This document shows, one piece after another, positions 40,543 through 48,356 of a stretch of 64,000 bases of DNA. The notes under the pieces are model-generated. The model was not told the DNA's origin and made no database searches. It was given only the letters and a program-made list of their open reading frames with translations. The first letter of the stretch is position 1. Each line of letters opens with the position of its first letter. This DNA is from Nocardiopsis sp. N85 (lineage in GTDB: Bacteria > Actinomycetota > Actinomycetes > Streptosporangiales > Streptosporangiaceae). The stretch is taken from assembly GCF_028882275.1 (NCBI RefSeq), contig NZ_JARBUT010000004.1, positions 248,001 to 312,000 on the forward strand, written 5' to 3'. A program made the position numbers and the translations under genes.

Positions 40543-42018
40543 ATGGCTTCTCATCAGGGACGGGTGTTCAAACGCTGCGGCTGCCGGGAGGAGAACTCCG
40601 GAAGGGCGCTGGGGGCACGGTGTCCGAGACTGCGCCGCCAGGGCGGGGCGTTCAACCCCCGCCACGGTGACTGGGCCTACCAGCGTGAACTGCCGCCTAC
40701 CAGCGAGGGGAAGCGTCGTCAGGCACGCCGTACCGGCCTGGTGAGCCAGGAACAGGCGTGGGAGGCCCTGGGCCATCTCGCGGCATTGCTGGATCTGGCC
40801 CAGGGCGAGCCCGAGGTGGAAGTACAGGTCGGGGATCTGGTCCAGGCCGCGTTGCGGACGCGCCAGCCCTTGCCCGACCTGGAGGAGGTCCGCAAACGGA
40901 TCGGTGCGGGTGTGGATGCCCGGCGTGAGCCGCCGCTGGTGGGGGTGTGGTTGCGCCAGTGGTTGGACGGCAAACCCGATCTCGCGGAGGGGACCCGGGC
41001 TTCCTATGACGGGCACATCCGCAAGTACCTGGTCCCGCACCTGGGCAAGGTCCGCCTGGACCGATTGCAGGCCCGACACGTCGAGGCGATGTTCGCGGCC
41101 ATCGAAGAGGCCAACGTGCACGTCCTGGAATGCCGCGAGTCCTCCGATCCGGAGGTGAAGAAGTCGGTGCGGGGGAGGCGGGTGATCTGGCTGTCGACCA
41201 AGCATCGGATCCGGGCCACGTTGCGCAGCGCTTTGTCGGACGCGGTCCGCTCCCCGGACCTGCCCGTCACGGTGAACATCGCCTCGCACGTGCGCCTGCC
41301 CTCCTGTCCGAGGAAGCGGCCCCTGGTGTGGACTGCGGACCGGGTCCGCTTGTGGGAGAAGGACGGCACGGTGCCGGGGGAGGTGATGGTGTGGACCCCG
41401 GAACAGACCCGGACCTTCCTCCAACACGCGAAGAAGTACACGTGGTTGTTCCCCATGTTCCACCTCATCGCGGTCAAGGGGCTGCGCCGGGGTGAGGCGG
41501 TCGGGTTGCCGTGGGCGAACACCCGGTTGGTGGACGGCCAGATCGACATCCGCGTCCAGGTCGTGCAGCTCGCGTGGGAGACCATCACCTCCACACCCAA
41601 GAGCGCGGCGGGACAGCGCACGATCACCTTGGACGCCGACACCATCAAGGTGCTGCGGGGCTGGAAGAGGTTCCAGAACGAACAGCGCCTCGCAGCAGGA
41701 TCGGCCTGGGCCGCTACGGGGTTGGTGTTCACGCGCCAGGACGGGTCGGGGTGGCATCCGGGGCAGGTCAGCGACTGGTTCTGCCGTATCGCCAAAGCCG
41801 CCGGGCTCCCGCCGATCACCCTGCACGGGCTCCGCCACGGGGCCGCCTCGCTCGCACTCGCCGCGGGAACGGACGTGAAGGTGGTCTCGACCGAGCTCGG
41901 CCACGCGACCACGCACTTCACCCAGGACACCTACCAGTCGGTGTACCCCGACGTCGCCAAGGCCGCTGCGGAGGCGACCGCCGCGCTGTTGCGTGGGGCG
42001 CCGGTGTCGGTCGGGTAG
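40543..42018 (+). CDS. Tyrosine site-specific integrase
   Basis: A 491-residue phage/ICE-type integrase. An N-terminal Cys-containing arm (RVFKRCGCREEN) and SAM-like core-binding domain (DGKPDLAEGTRASYDGHIRK) precede the catalytic domain. Catalytic residues are visible: Arg in VKGLRRGEAVGLPW, His-x-x-Arg in LHGLRHGAASLAL, His in STELGHATTHFTQD and the Tyr in DTYQSV (about residue 464). It should integrate and excise the element together with the excisionase. It appears intact. Confidence 0.95.
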   Translation: MASHQGRVFKRCGCREENSGRALGARCPRLRRQGGAFNPRHGDWAYQRELPPTSEGKRRQARRTGLVSQEQAWEALGHLAALLDLAQGEPEVEVQVGDLVQAALRTRQPLPDLEEVRKRIGAGVDARREPPLVGVWLRQWLDGKPDLAEGTRASYDGHIRKYLVPHLGKVRLDRLQARHVEAMFAAIEEANVHVLECRESSDPEVKKSVRGRRVIWLSTKHRIRATLRSALSDAVRSPDLPVTVNIASHVRLPSCPRKRPLVWTADRVRLWEKDGTVPGEVMVWTPEQTRTFLQHAKKYTWLFPMFHLIAVKGLRRGEAVGLPWANTRLVDGQIDIRVQVVQLAWETITSTPKSAAGQRTITLDADTIKVLRGWKRFQNEQRLAAGSAWAATGLVFTRQDGSGWHPGQVSDWFCRIAKAAGLPPITLHGLRHGAASLALAAGTDVKVVSTELGHATTHFTQDTYQSVYPDVAKAAAEATAALLRGAPVSVG

Positions 42019-42121
42019 CGGGACGGGGGAGTACACCAGGAGCAATTCAGCGCCCCGAGCCCCGGGCTGCGTGGCGGGTTCACCCCGCCCGGCCTGGGGC
42101 TTCGCCGTGGGCGGAGGCGGT

Positions 42122-42142
42122 CGGCCATCGGATCAAAGGTCC
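42122..42142 (+). other. Candidate attachment site matching tRNA-Arg
   Basis: The 21-bp CGGCCATCGGATCAAAGGTCC matches 45801-45821 (inside the tRNA-Arg gene, anticodon stem-loop region) at 18 of 21 positions in the same orientation. It lies about 100 bp after the integrase stop, where an element end is expected. The match is imperfect, so it may be an older or element-side site. Confidence 0.55.
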
Positions 42143-42367
42143 CATGGTTAGTTCTTATGCTTCGAATTCTCATGGGATCATTCTGCGACGACGTCAAAAT
42201 TTTAGGTAATTATGATTCTCGCTTGGTGGTTTCAGTAAAGCCATGGCCGATCATGACTGGATATACTGGTGCCTGCGCTTTTGATCTGCCTTTGGGTTGG
42301 CTCATTCCTGTGGGGTGGAGGTTTCTAGCAATGGTCATGTTAATGATGAAGAGATTGGGGGATATCG
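42143..42367. other. AT-richer junction, no gene seen
   Basis: Base composition drops sharply just after the candidate attachment site and stays low through the next gene. I see no credible coding frame here. It probably holds the promoter of the OLD-family gene. Confidence 0.5.
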
Positions 42368-44200
42368 ATGGAACTTGTGGGAGTGAGGCTAGAAAATGTA
42401 GGCGGGTTCCAGGCCGCTGAGTTCGACATGAAAGGAAACCGTCTGCTCATTGGTGAAAACAATTCAGGAAAAACATCCTTGCTCCGAATTTGTGATTGGC
42501 TGTTTAACGTTGCTGATGCTGCATTGCTGAGCGGGCGGCGTCGGTTATCGGAGAATGAGCGATTGCTTCTTGTTCCTGCTCGTGCCACGAGGAATAAGGC
42601 ACGAAGGTTGATCTTGCGAATATTTATTCCTGATGGGAGAGCGGGGCGTCGTTTCAACGCTGTAAATGGAGTATGCGAACTTCGGATACAGTTTCGCTCC
42701 GAGGTCACCTATGCACGAATCACGGTTCCAAGGAGAGGAGAGGGATCGGAGTCGGAAGAGAAAGCCATCGATTTGTTTAGGCGTTTGCAAGGATCTTACT
42801 GCGCTCTCTATGTTGGGGCCGCAAGGGATGCGCGATCGCATCTGTTTAGATCATCTTTGAAAACAGCCTTGACTCAAAGTCTATCGGGCGCCCTAATTGG
42901 CTCCGGTCTGGGGAGAATGTCGACACTAGGGAAAAATTTTACCGAGAATGCCAGGGAATTGAGTAGGGCCGGTGAGGGTCAGGCTAATTTAGTTTGGGAA
43001 TCGACTCGTGAATATCTCCGGGGGTTGTTTGATCTAGATGCGAACTTCGGTCTAGATATTAACCCACAGACGATGATTGAGTTTCTTGTGAGTCAGATCG
43101 AGCCAGCTTTCTCTATGGGTGAGCATGATGCGCAGCGCGTGCCGATTGACCAGTTGGGTGCTGGTACTCAAAGCGTCATGGCAATGGCATTGATTCAGCT
43201 ATCGATGGCGGGTGCTGAGAAAAGATTGCTTCTCCTGGAGGAGCCTGAAGCATTTTTGCATCCGAGTGCACAGCGGACGATTGCATGGCAAATTTTCCGG
43301 AAGAGTGATGTGCAGATAATGGCTACGACACACAGTTCTCTGGTTTTGGCGGAGGCTGCTCCGGCAGATGTCGTAGTACTTCGAGAACATATGATATATC
43401 CAGCAGGTGTTGTGGACAATGATCAAGAAGAAAAAGACCATTACCAATTATCGACATGGGCATCCGGGTCGATGTTTGACAGGAGCTTACTGCTCGTTGA
43501 AGGGCCAGGAGACCTGGCATTTTTTGAAGCAATGCGCAGAAATTTGGAAGGTATAGTTCCGATTCCTGTGCTTAGTCGAATGAGAGTAGCAGCTGTTGGT
43601 GGGAAGAACAGCTTTGGTCCCTGGTTGCGCCTTCTTCGGCGATATCGGGAACCAAATTCCAGATCACTGGCATACAGCGTACTGGTCTGTGTCGACTCAG
43701 TAGACGCATCTTCGGCTATCTTGCGTGCAATTCGCGAAAACGACATTACTGTTCAGGCTGATGTTCAGGCGAAGTTTTCGGATATAATGGGAGAATTCGA
43801 TGCTGGGAGTCTAACACGTGAGGATGCGAATTTGGTTGCCCGAAGAACCGGTTCAGCAAACCTTTCGATTGTTGAAAAAGATTTTCCTGTGCACCTGATG
43901 CCTGTGGATCTCGAGTATACTTTGACAGTTGAACTTTCTGACTGTCGTGCCATTAAATTTGCAGATCTCATGAATATTGAAGCGCAATCCGCTGGAGTTC
44001 TGGCTGCGCGCTTGGGATCGAAAGGTGGAGAAGGAAAGGCGTCCGAAAAATCTGGGGCGAAGGCTCCACATGTCAGATCAAAACTGGCGTGCTATTTAAA
44101 TTGGAACGAAGTGTCTAGCGACCTTAAGTTGCTTATTTGGCGATGGATTCAGCCTGCGGTCTCTGGGTCTAGTTTGTCACGTCCTATCGAGCTCCAATAG
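42368..44200 (+). CDS. OLD-family ATPase/TOPRIM nuclease
   Basis: A 610-residue protein. SMC-like N-terminal ATPase with Walker A IGENNSGKTSLL at residues 28-39, ABC signature region DQLGAGTQSVMAMALIQLS, Walker B LLLLEEPEAFLHPS near residue 290 and the H-loop MATTHSSLVLAEA. A TOPRIM domain follows with LLLVEGPGDLAFFEAM (catalytic Glu) near residue 378 and VLVCVDSVDASS (Asp). OLD proteins are anti-phage-type nucleases. No UvrD-like partner follows, so it is class 1-like rather than Gabija. The gene is much lower in GC than its surroundings, a sign of recent transfer. Confidence 0.9.
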   Translation: MELVGVRLENVGGFQAAEFDMKGNRLLIGENNSGKTSLLRICDWLFNVADAALLSGRRRLSENERLLLVPARATRNKARRLILRIFIPDGRAGRRFNAVNGVCELRIQFRSEVTYARITVPRRGEGSESEEKAIDLFRRLQGSYCALYVGAARDARSHLFRSSLKTALTQSLSGALIGSGLGRMSTLGKNFTENARELSRAGEGQANLVWESTREYLRGLFDLDANFGLDINPQTMIEFLVSQIEPAFSMGEHDAQRVPIDQLGAGTQSVMAMALIQLSMAGAEKRLLLLEEPEAFLHPSAQRTIAWQIFRKSDVQIMATTHSSLVLAEAAPADVVVLREHMIYPAGVVDNDQEEKDHYQLSTWASGSMFDRSLLLVEGPGDLAFFEAMRRNLEGIVPIPVLSRMRVAAVGGKNSFGPWLRLLRRYREPNSRSLAYSVLVCVDSVDASSAILRAIRENDITVQADVQAKFSDIMGEFDAGSLTREDANLVARRTGSANLSIVEKDFPVHLMPVDLEYTLTVELSDCRAIKFADLMNIEAQSAGVLAARLGSKGGEGKASEKSGAKAPHVRSKLACYLNWNEVSSDLKLLIWRWIQPAVSGSSLSRPIELQ

Positions 44201-44383
44201 GTCTTTGATGGTTTGCCTCCTCCGCGTTCATTTGACTGTGGCTGTGGAACGAAATCGCTGAACCCTGGCTTGTCTCTTCGTTCGGATGAACTGCTGGTGC
44301 CCCGATAGGGAACGCCGGGCATGCCATCCTTTACGGAGGCAACGCCAGATAAACCGTGACCACTGGACTCCATAGTCTGTGCG

Positions 44384-44482
44384 GCAGATTTCCGCCTTTC
44401 TGGATACCCACGACGAGGTCCTAATCGTGGATGAGACCAGTGACCCTAAGAAGGGCGCTTGCGTCGCCGGAGTCCCATTAAG
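44384..44482 (+). pseudogene. IS701/IS4-type transposase fragment
   Basis: The plus strand reads QISAFLDTHDEVLIVDETSD then PKKGACVAGV, matching the VVDET...KKG active-site block of IS701-type DDE transposases. The reading runs out on both sides without further homology. It is a short relic. Confidence 0.7.
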
Positions 44483-44709
44483 AGCGGGCTCGTCAGTAGG
44501 TTCTTTTCTCCTACCTCGCGGAGTTGAAGTACGGGTATGGCTCGGGTGATCTCTCCGATCCGGTGCGGGCGGCACCGCAACCAGAGCAGACCGCCCCTGT
44601 TTCTGATTTGGATGATGGCCCGCTCGCCAGGCAATTCTTGTTGTCAGGGATGGTTCTCGCTGGCGGGTGCGGGGCTCGGTGCAGATTCGAGACGGTAACG
44701 GAAACGTTG

Positions 44710-45208
44710 TCAGGACCTGGTGGTGTCAATTCGTTGAAGCAACACCTTCGCCCTCAAGAGGAGCTTGTGGAACATCTTCTGCGGTGTGTAGAACCCCAAG
44801 TACGCCCGGGGGCGGGTGTTGAGCTCGTCGGCGATCGCGGCCAGGTATGGCTGGTGCTGCGGAATGTCGGTGCCCTTGGGCAGGTCCTCCCGGATCAGGC
44901 GGTTAGTGTTCTCGTTGGTGGGCCCCGGCCACGGCGAGTGCGGATCAGAGAAGAACACCGGCAGGTCGGTGACCACCGTCATCGGCCTCCCGCCCCTGGG
45001 GCAGAACCAGGATCACCGTTTACCGGTTCTGGCGGTCTACCAGCGTGATCACTGCGGTCTTGCCCTCCTTGCCCGCCACGAGATCCCCCTCCCAAACTCC
45101 GAGGACCTAGCGGCCCAGAGCCTGCTCGGTGCGCATACCTTCTCCTCGCGCGTGGGCGAGCACGATCTCCTCGCGTTCAGCGAGGGTGAGCATCCGTCGT
45201 TCTTGCAT
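44710..45208 (-). pseudogene. IS30-family transposase relic
   Basis: From ATG 45208 the minus strand reads MLTLAEREEIVLAHARGEGM then EQALGR and a stop. Further on come WEGDLVAGKEGKTAVITLVD and RQNR followed by a stop. After a frame change it reads FFSDPHSPW, then TNENTNRLIRE, then AELNTRPRAYLGFYTP. These are consecutive IS30 blocks with internal stops and a large deletion of the N-terminal half, so the gene is dead. Confidence 0.85.
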
Positions 45209-45317
45209 GAGCAACCCCTATGAACTGCGGAGTCGCTACGGCGGTATGACACCATCCCTGCCAGCCTGTGGTCACCGTTGCCAACGAGTTACACAACGTC
45301 TTAGGACAGAACAGCTA

Positions 45318-45540
45318 GGGCGTTGCCTCGCTCGCACTTGACGCGGGGTCGGACGTGCAGGTGGCGCCAAAGGTGTTGAGGCGCACGACCACGCACTTCA
45401 CGCGGGACACATGCCAGCTGGTGCTCCCCGAAGTCGCGAACGGCGGCGGAACCGACTGCGCAGTCGCTGTGCCGGGCGGCGCCCGGGTCGGGGCGTGTTG
45501 GGCGGCTGAATTGCCGGGTGGCCTCTGGGGTAGGGGGCGT
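45318..45540 (+). pseudogene. C-terminal fragment of a second tyrosine integrase
   Basis: The plus strand carries VASLALDAGSDVQVAPKVLR then RTTTHFTRDTCQLVLPEVAN, clearly parallel to GAASLALAAGTDVKVVSTEL and ATTHFTQDTYQSVYPDVAK of the intact integrase. The catalytic Tyr is replaced by Cys (DTCQLV), and the LGH motif is lost. It is the remnant of an earlier element in the same attachment site, 0.25 kb from the tRNA. Confidence 0.8.
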
Positions 45541-45773
45541 GGGGGTTGGGAGCGGATGGGGCAGTAGACCCGTGGTTGGGCGCTGGTGGGCGGACGCGGG
45601 GTTGTCCCGGCCCAGGGCCCGTCACGGTCGTGGGATAGCAAAGTGCTCCGGGAGGTGGACCCCCACCTGCACTGACCTTGTACTGGGGAGCACACGAGGA
45701 GCACACATCGCCCCCAAACGCCGCGAGGACCTCGTTCGAGATCCTCGCGCACCCCGTCTGACCTAGGGTTTTG

Positions 45774-45849
45774 TGGCGCACCCGGCAGGATTCGAACCTG
45801 CGGCCATCGGATTAGAAGTCCGGTGCTCTATCCACTGAGCTACGGGTGC
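45774..45849 (-). tRNA. tRNA-Arg (anticodon UCU)
   Basis: A 76-nt cloverleaf with encoded CCA: acceptor stem GCACCCG/CGGGTGC, D stem GCTC/GAGC, anticodon loop CTTCTAA (anticodon TCT), T arm GCAGG-TTCGAAT-CCTGC, discriminator G. The top pair of the anticodon stem is C27-A43, not Watson-Crick, which is worth noting because the region left of it is the presumed integration site. Confidence 0.95.
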
Positions 45850-46270
45850 TCGATTCAATTGTCGCCCGATGTAGCGGCTCGTGACCAAGCTGTGACACGG
45901 GGTGGCCTGAGGTCGGGTGGTCGGCCCGTACCGTGGTGCCCCGGGCAGACATTCTAGGGTATTTGGAAGATCTCGCCCACGGGTGGGCAAAGACTCAGCA
46001 ACTACGGTGATTCGTAGTTGGCACTCGTTACCACGCGCGCTCCACCAAATCGGTCGCTATGGGCCTCGTGCACCACGTTACCGGTGATTAACCCCCGGTG
46101 CGCCTCACCCTCGCTGGCGTTTCGTGAACTCCTGATGTCAAGCGGTCAGAAGTGCCACCACTGTCCGGCGAGGACGGCCATCCAGGTCAGAGTGCACAGC
46201 ATTGGGCCTCCGTTGGACGTCACTGAGAGTAGTCGTAAATATAACTCTGTGTAACCATCGGAGGTGTGTT
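45850..46270. other. Intergenic region between tRNA and cobD
   Basis: 421 bp with no coding bias. It contains a perfect 8-bp hairpin CAACTACG-GTGATT-CGTAGTTG at 45999-46020 and GCCCAC-G-GTGGGC just before it. GGAGGT at 46260-46265 serves cobD. I looked for cobalamin riboswitch boxes and did not find them. Confidence 0.5.
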
Positions 46271-47179
46271 GTGACGGGTCGCTACCGTGGTGCGGTGCGA
46301 TCACGAGGAATGACGGCGGGCTTCCTGCTCGATGTACTGGTACCGGACCCCCGAAGGGGGCATCCCGTCGCGTTGTTCGGGCGGGCCGCCGGGTGGTGGG
46401 AGCGGAGGGTCCACAGGGACTCCCGGGTCGCCGGCGCGGTGTTCGCCGCCGGGGCCGTCCTGCCCGTGGTCGGGCTGGGGCGGTTGGCCGAACGGGGTGG
46501 GGCGCCGGTGACCGCCGCGGTCACGTGGGCGGTCCTGGGCGGGAGCATGCTGTGCCGGGAGGCCGAGGGTATCGCCCGGGCCCTGGAGGCCGGCGATGTG
46601 GAGCGGGCCCGGGAGCTGTTGCCGCGGTTGTGCGGGCGCGACCCCCGAGGGCTGGGGGAGCGGGAGATCGCCCGGGCCGTCGTCGAGTCGCTGGCGGAGA
46701 ACACCTCCGACGCCGTGGTGGGCCCGTTGGTGTGGGGTGCCCTGTGCGGGGTCGCCGGGCTGGCCGGTTTCCGGGCGGTGAACACGTTGGACGCCATGGT
46801 CGGCCACCGCGACGAGCGGTACCGCAGGTTCGGTACGGCCTCGGCCCGGTTGGACGACCTCGCCGGATGGGGGCCGGCGCGGCTCACCGCCGTGTTGGCG
46901 GTCCTGGCCGCGCCTGCGGTGGGCGGGGACGTCGAAAAGGCGTGGCGGGTCTGGCGAAGGGACGGGGACCGGCACCCCAGTCCGAACGCGGGCCAGTGCG
47001 AGGCGGCCTTCGCCGGCGCGCTCGGGGTCACCCTGGGAGGGGCGAACGTCTACGGGGACCGGGAGGAGCGTCGGCCGCGGATGGGCGACGGCCCGCCGCC
47101 CGAGGTGGCGGACATCCGGCGGGCGGTCCGGCTGTCCCGGCTGGTCGGCGCGGGCGCTCTGGCGGTGACGGACCTGTAG
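46271..47179 (+). CDS. cobD: Adenosylcobinamide-phosphate synthase (CobD/CbiB)
   Basis: A 302-residue membrane protein with the family pattern GFLLDVLVPDPRRGHPVALF, then ESLAENTSDAVVGPLVWGAL, FRAVNTLDAMVGHRDERYRR, GWGPARLTAVLAVLAAP and HPSPNAGQCEAAFAGALGV. It joins aminopropanol phosphate to adenosylcobyric acid. GTG 46271 is chosen with GGAGGT 5 nt upstream. Length is normal. No other cobalamin gene is adjacent; the next lie 13 kb downstream. Confidence 0.93.
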   Translation: MTGRYRGAVRSRGMTAGFLLDVLVPDPRRGHPVALFGRAAGWWERRVHRDSRVAGAVFAAGAVLPVVGLGRLAERGGAPVTAAVTWAVLGGSMLCREAEGIARALEAGDVERARELLPRLCGRDPRGLGEREIARAVVESLAENTSDAVVGPLVWGALCGVAGLAGFRAVNTLDAMVGHRDERYRRFGTASARLDDLAGWGPARLTAVLAVLAAPAVGGDVEKAWRVWRRDGDRHPSPNAGQCEAAFAGALGVTLGGANVYGDREERRPRMGDGPPPEVADIRRAVRLSRLVGAGALAVTDL

Positions 47180-47521
47180 CGCCCTCCTGGTCGCGGGCAC
47201 CGCGTCGGGTGGGGTGTCCCCACGGACGCTCTTCGGTCAGGAGGAGGTGTCGGGCCGGCCGGTGGGAAGCCCCTCCCCGGCGGGCGCCGTGCGGGGTGGG
47301 GCCTGGCGCGGCGCCCTGGAGAACGACGGGTTCCGGCGGGAGTCGCCGACCGGGGCGGCCCGCCCCTGGCGGGCCTTCGTGGTGTCACCGGACGTCGCTT
47401 CCGTGGTCGCCCGCCGGACTCGCCCGGACCTCCTCGGCGATCCGGTGGAGCGGTGTCCGGGCACCGGGGTGCCGTGGCGGGTGGTGCCCCCGGGTCTTCC
47501 GGGGACCCCGTCGAGCGGGGT
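47180..47521. other. Intergenic region, nothing certain
   Basis: 342 bp after cobD. Several open frames exist but none starts with a convincing ribosome binding site or matches a family I know. I do not call a gene here. Confidence 0.4.
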
Positions 47522-48034
47522 TCAGGCGGCGAGGCTGCGGGCGTAGTTGACCTGCTGGTTGATCTGGGCGCCCAGGCCCGGGTGCGCGGCCGGGATGGAG
47601 GCCGCGTGGTAGTGGCCGTGCCCCTGGACGGTCACCTGGATGTGGCCGGTGGTCTTGCGGTCCTTCACCAGCAGGAAGAGCAGGCTGAGCAGGCAGGCCC
47701 AGATGAACAGGATCGCCACGATGATGGCCCAGACCGGGATGTTGCTCTCCGTGCGGCTCATGTCGGTGACGGTCCACACCGTCCCCCTGATCGGGAAGCG
47801 TCCTCCGGGGGTGATGACGGTGTTCCGGGTGATCGCGATGTCCCCGATGGTGCTCAGGAGCGGTTCCTCCACCGAGCCGGCGGCCGGTCCGGTGGGGGCG
47901 GGAACGTAGCCGCCGCCGGGGGAGCCGTAGGGCTCCAGCGCGCCGTACTCCGGGGCGGGGTTCCAGCCGGTCGAGGGGTCCTGCCGGGGCTGCTGCCACG
48001 GGTCGCCGGGGCCGGGGGAGGGGTACTGGTTCAT
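47522..48034 (-). CDS. Hypothetical membrane protein with Pro-rich N-terminus
   Basis: A 170-residue protein. The first 60 residues are Pro/Gly-rich (PSPGPGDPWQQP). A DUF-like beta segment follows (LSTIGDIAITRNTVITPGGR, FPIRGTVWTVTD). One strong membrane helix comes next (PVWAIIVAILFIWACLLSLL), then QVTVQGHGHYHAASIP. ATG 48034 is the start that gives the familiar MNQYPSPGPG opening; no clear ribosome binding site is seen. The role is unknown. Confidence 0.75.
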   Translation of the reverse strand: MNQYPSPGPGDPWQQPRQDPSTGWNPAPEYGALEPYGSPGGGYVPAPTGPAAGSVEEPLLSTIGDIAITRNTVITPGGRFPIRGTVWTVTDMSRTESNIPVWAIIVAILFIWACLLSLLFLLVKDRKTTGHIQVTVQGHGHYHAASIPAAHPGLGAQINQQVNYARSLAA

Positions 48035-48356
48035 GGGTCCGATTGTGTCAAAGGGAGGGGGTCGGTGGAACGCGATCCCTCGGCCGGTGTTCCGGACCTC
48101 GGCTCGACGGATCGGCGTGGCCGGATGTGGCCATTCCCGGGATCGTGTCAACCGTTCGTGACGGCCCTTGTTCGCGGTGTGCCCGCGGCTTTGCGCTGGA
48201 TGTGGCGTGCGTCACGGTAAACATGCCGACTTCTCCGGCGCTCGGAAGGTGTCCTTCCGGTTCGGGGTCCCAAACGTGAAACTCTTTCGCAATTTCCCTA
48301 CCCGTGCGTAACATGCCGCTGGAACCATCGCCCGTACCCCCAGGTGGTGACAGCAC
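48035..48356. other. Divergent promoter region
   Basis: 322 bp between the divergent genes at 47522-48034 and 48357. No coding bias. It should hold both promoters; TTGACA is present on the minus strand near 48043-48048 but without a clear -10 box. Confidence 0.4.

Noticed and set aside
42368-44200. Gabija defence system
   Set aside because: The OLD-type protein resembles GajA, but no UvrD-like GajB follows; the next DNA is transposase relics.
46020-46270. Cobalamin riboswitch before cobD
   Set aside because: A GCCACCACTG stretch caught the eye, but I see no B12 box or the flanking conserved loops. A covariance model search would settle it.
47214-47546. Small plus-strand gene after cobD
   Set aside because: No start signal or family similarity, and it runs into the 3' end of the convergent gene at 47522.
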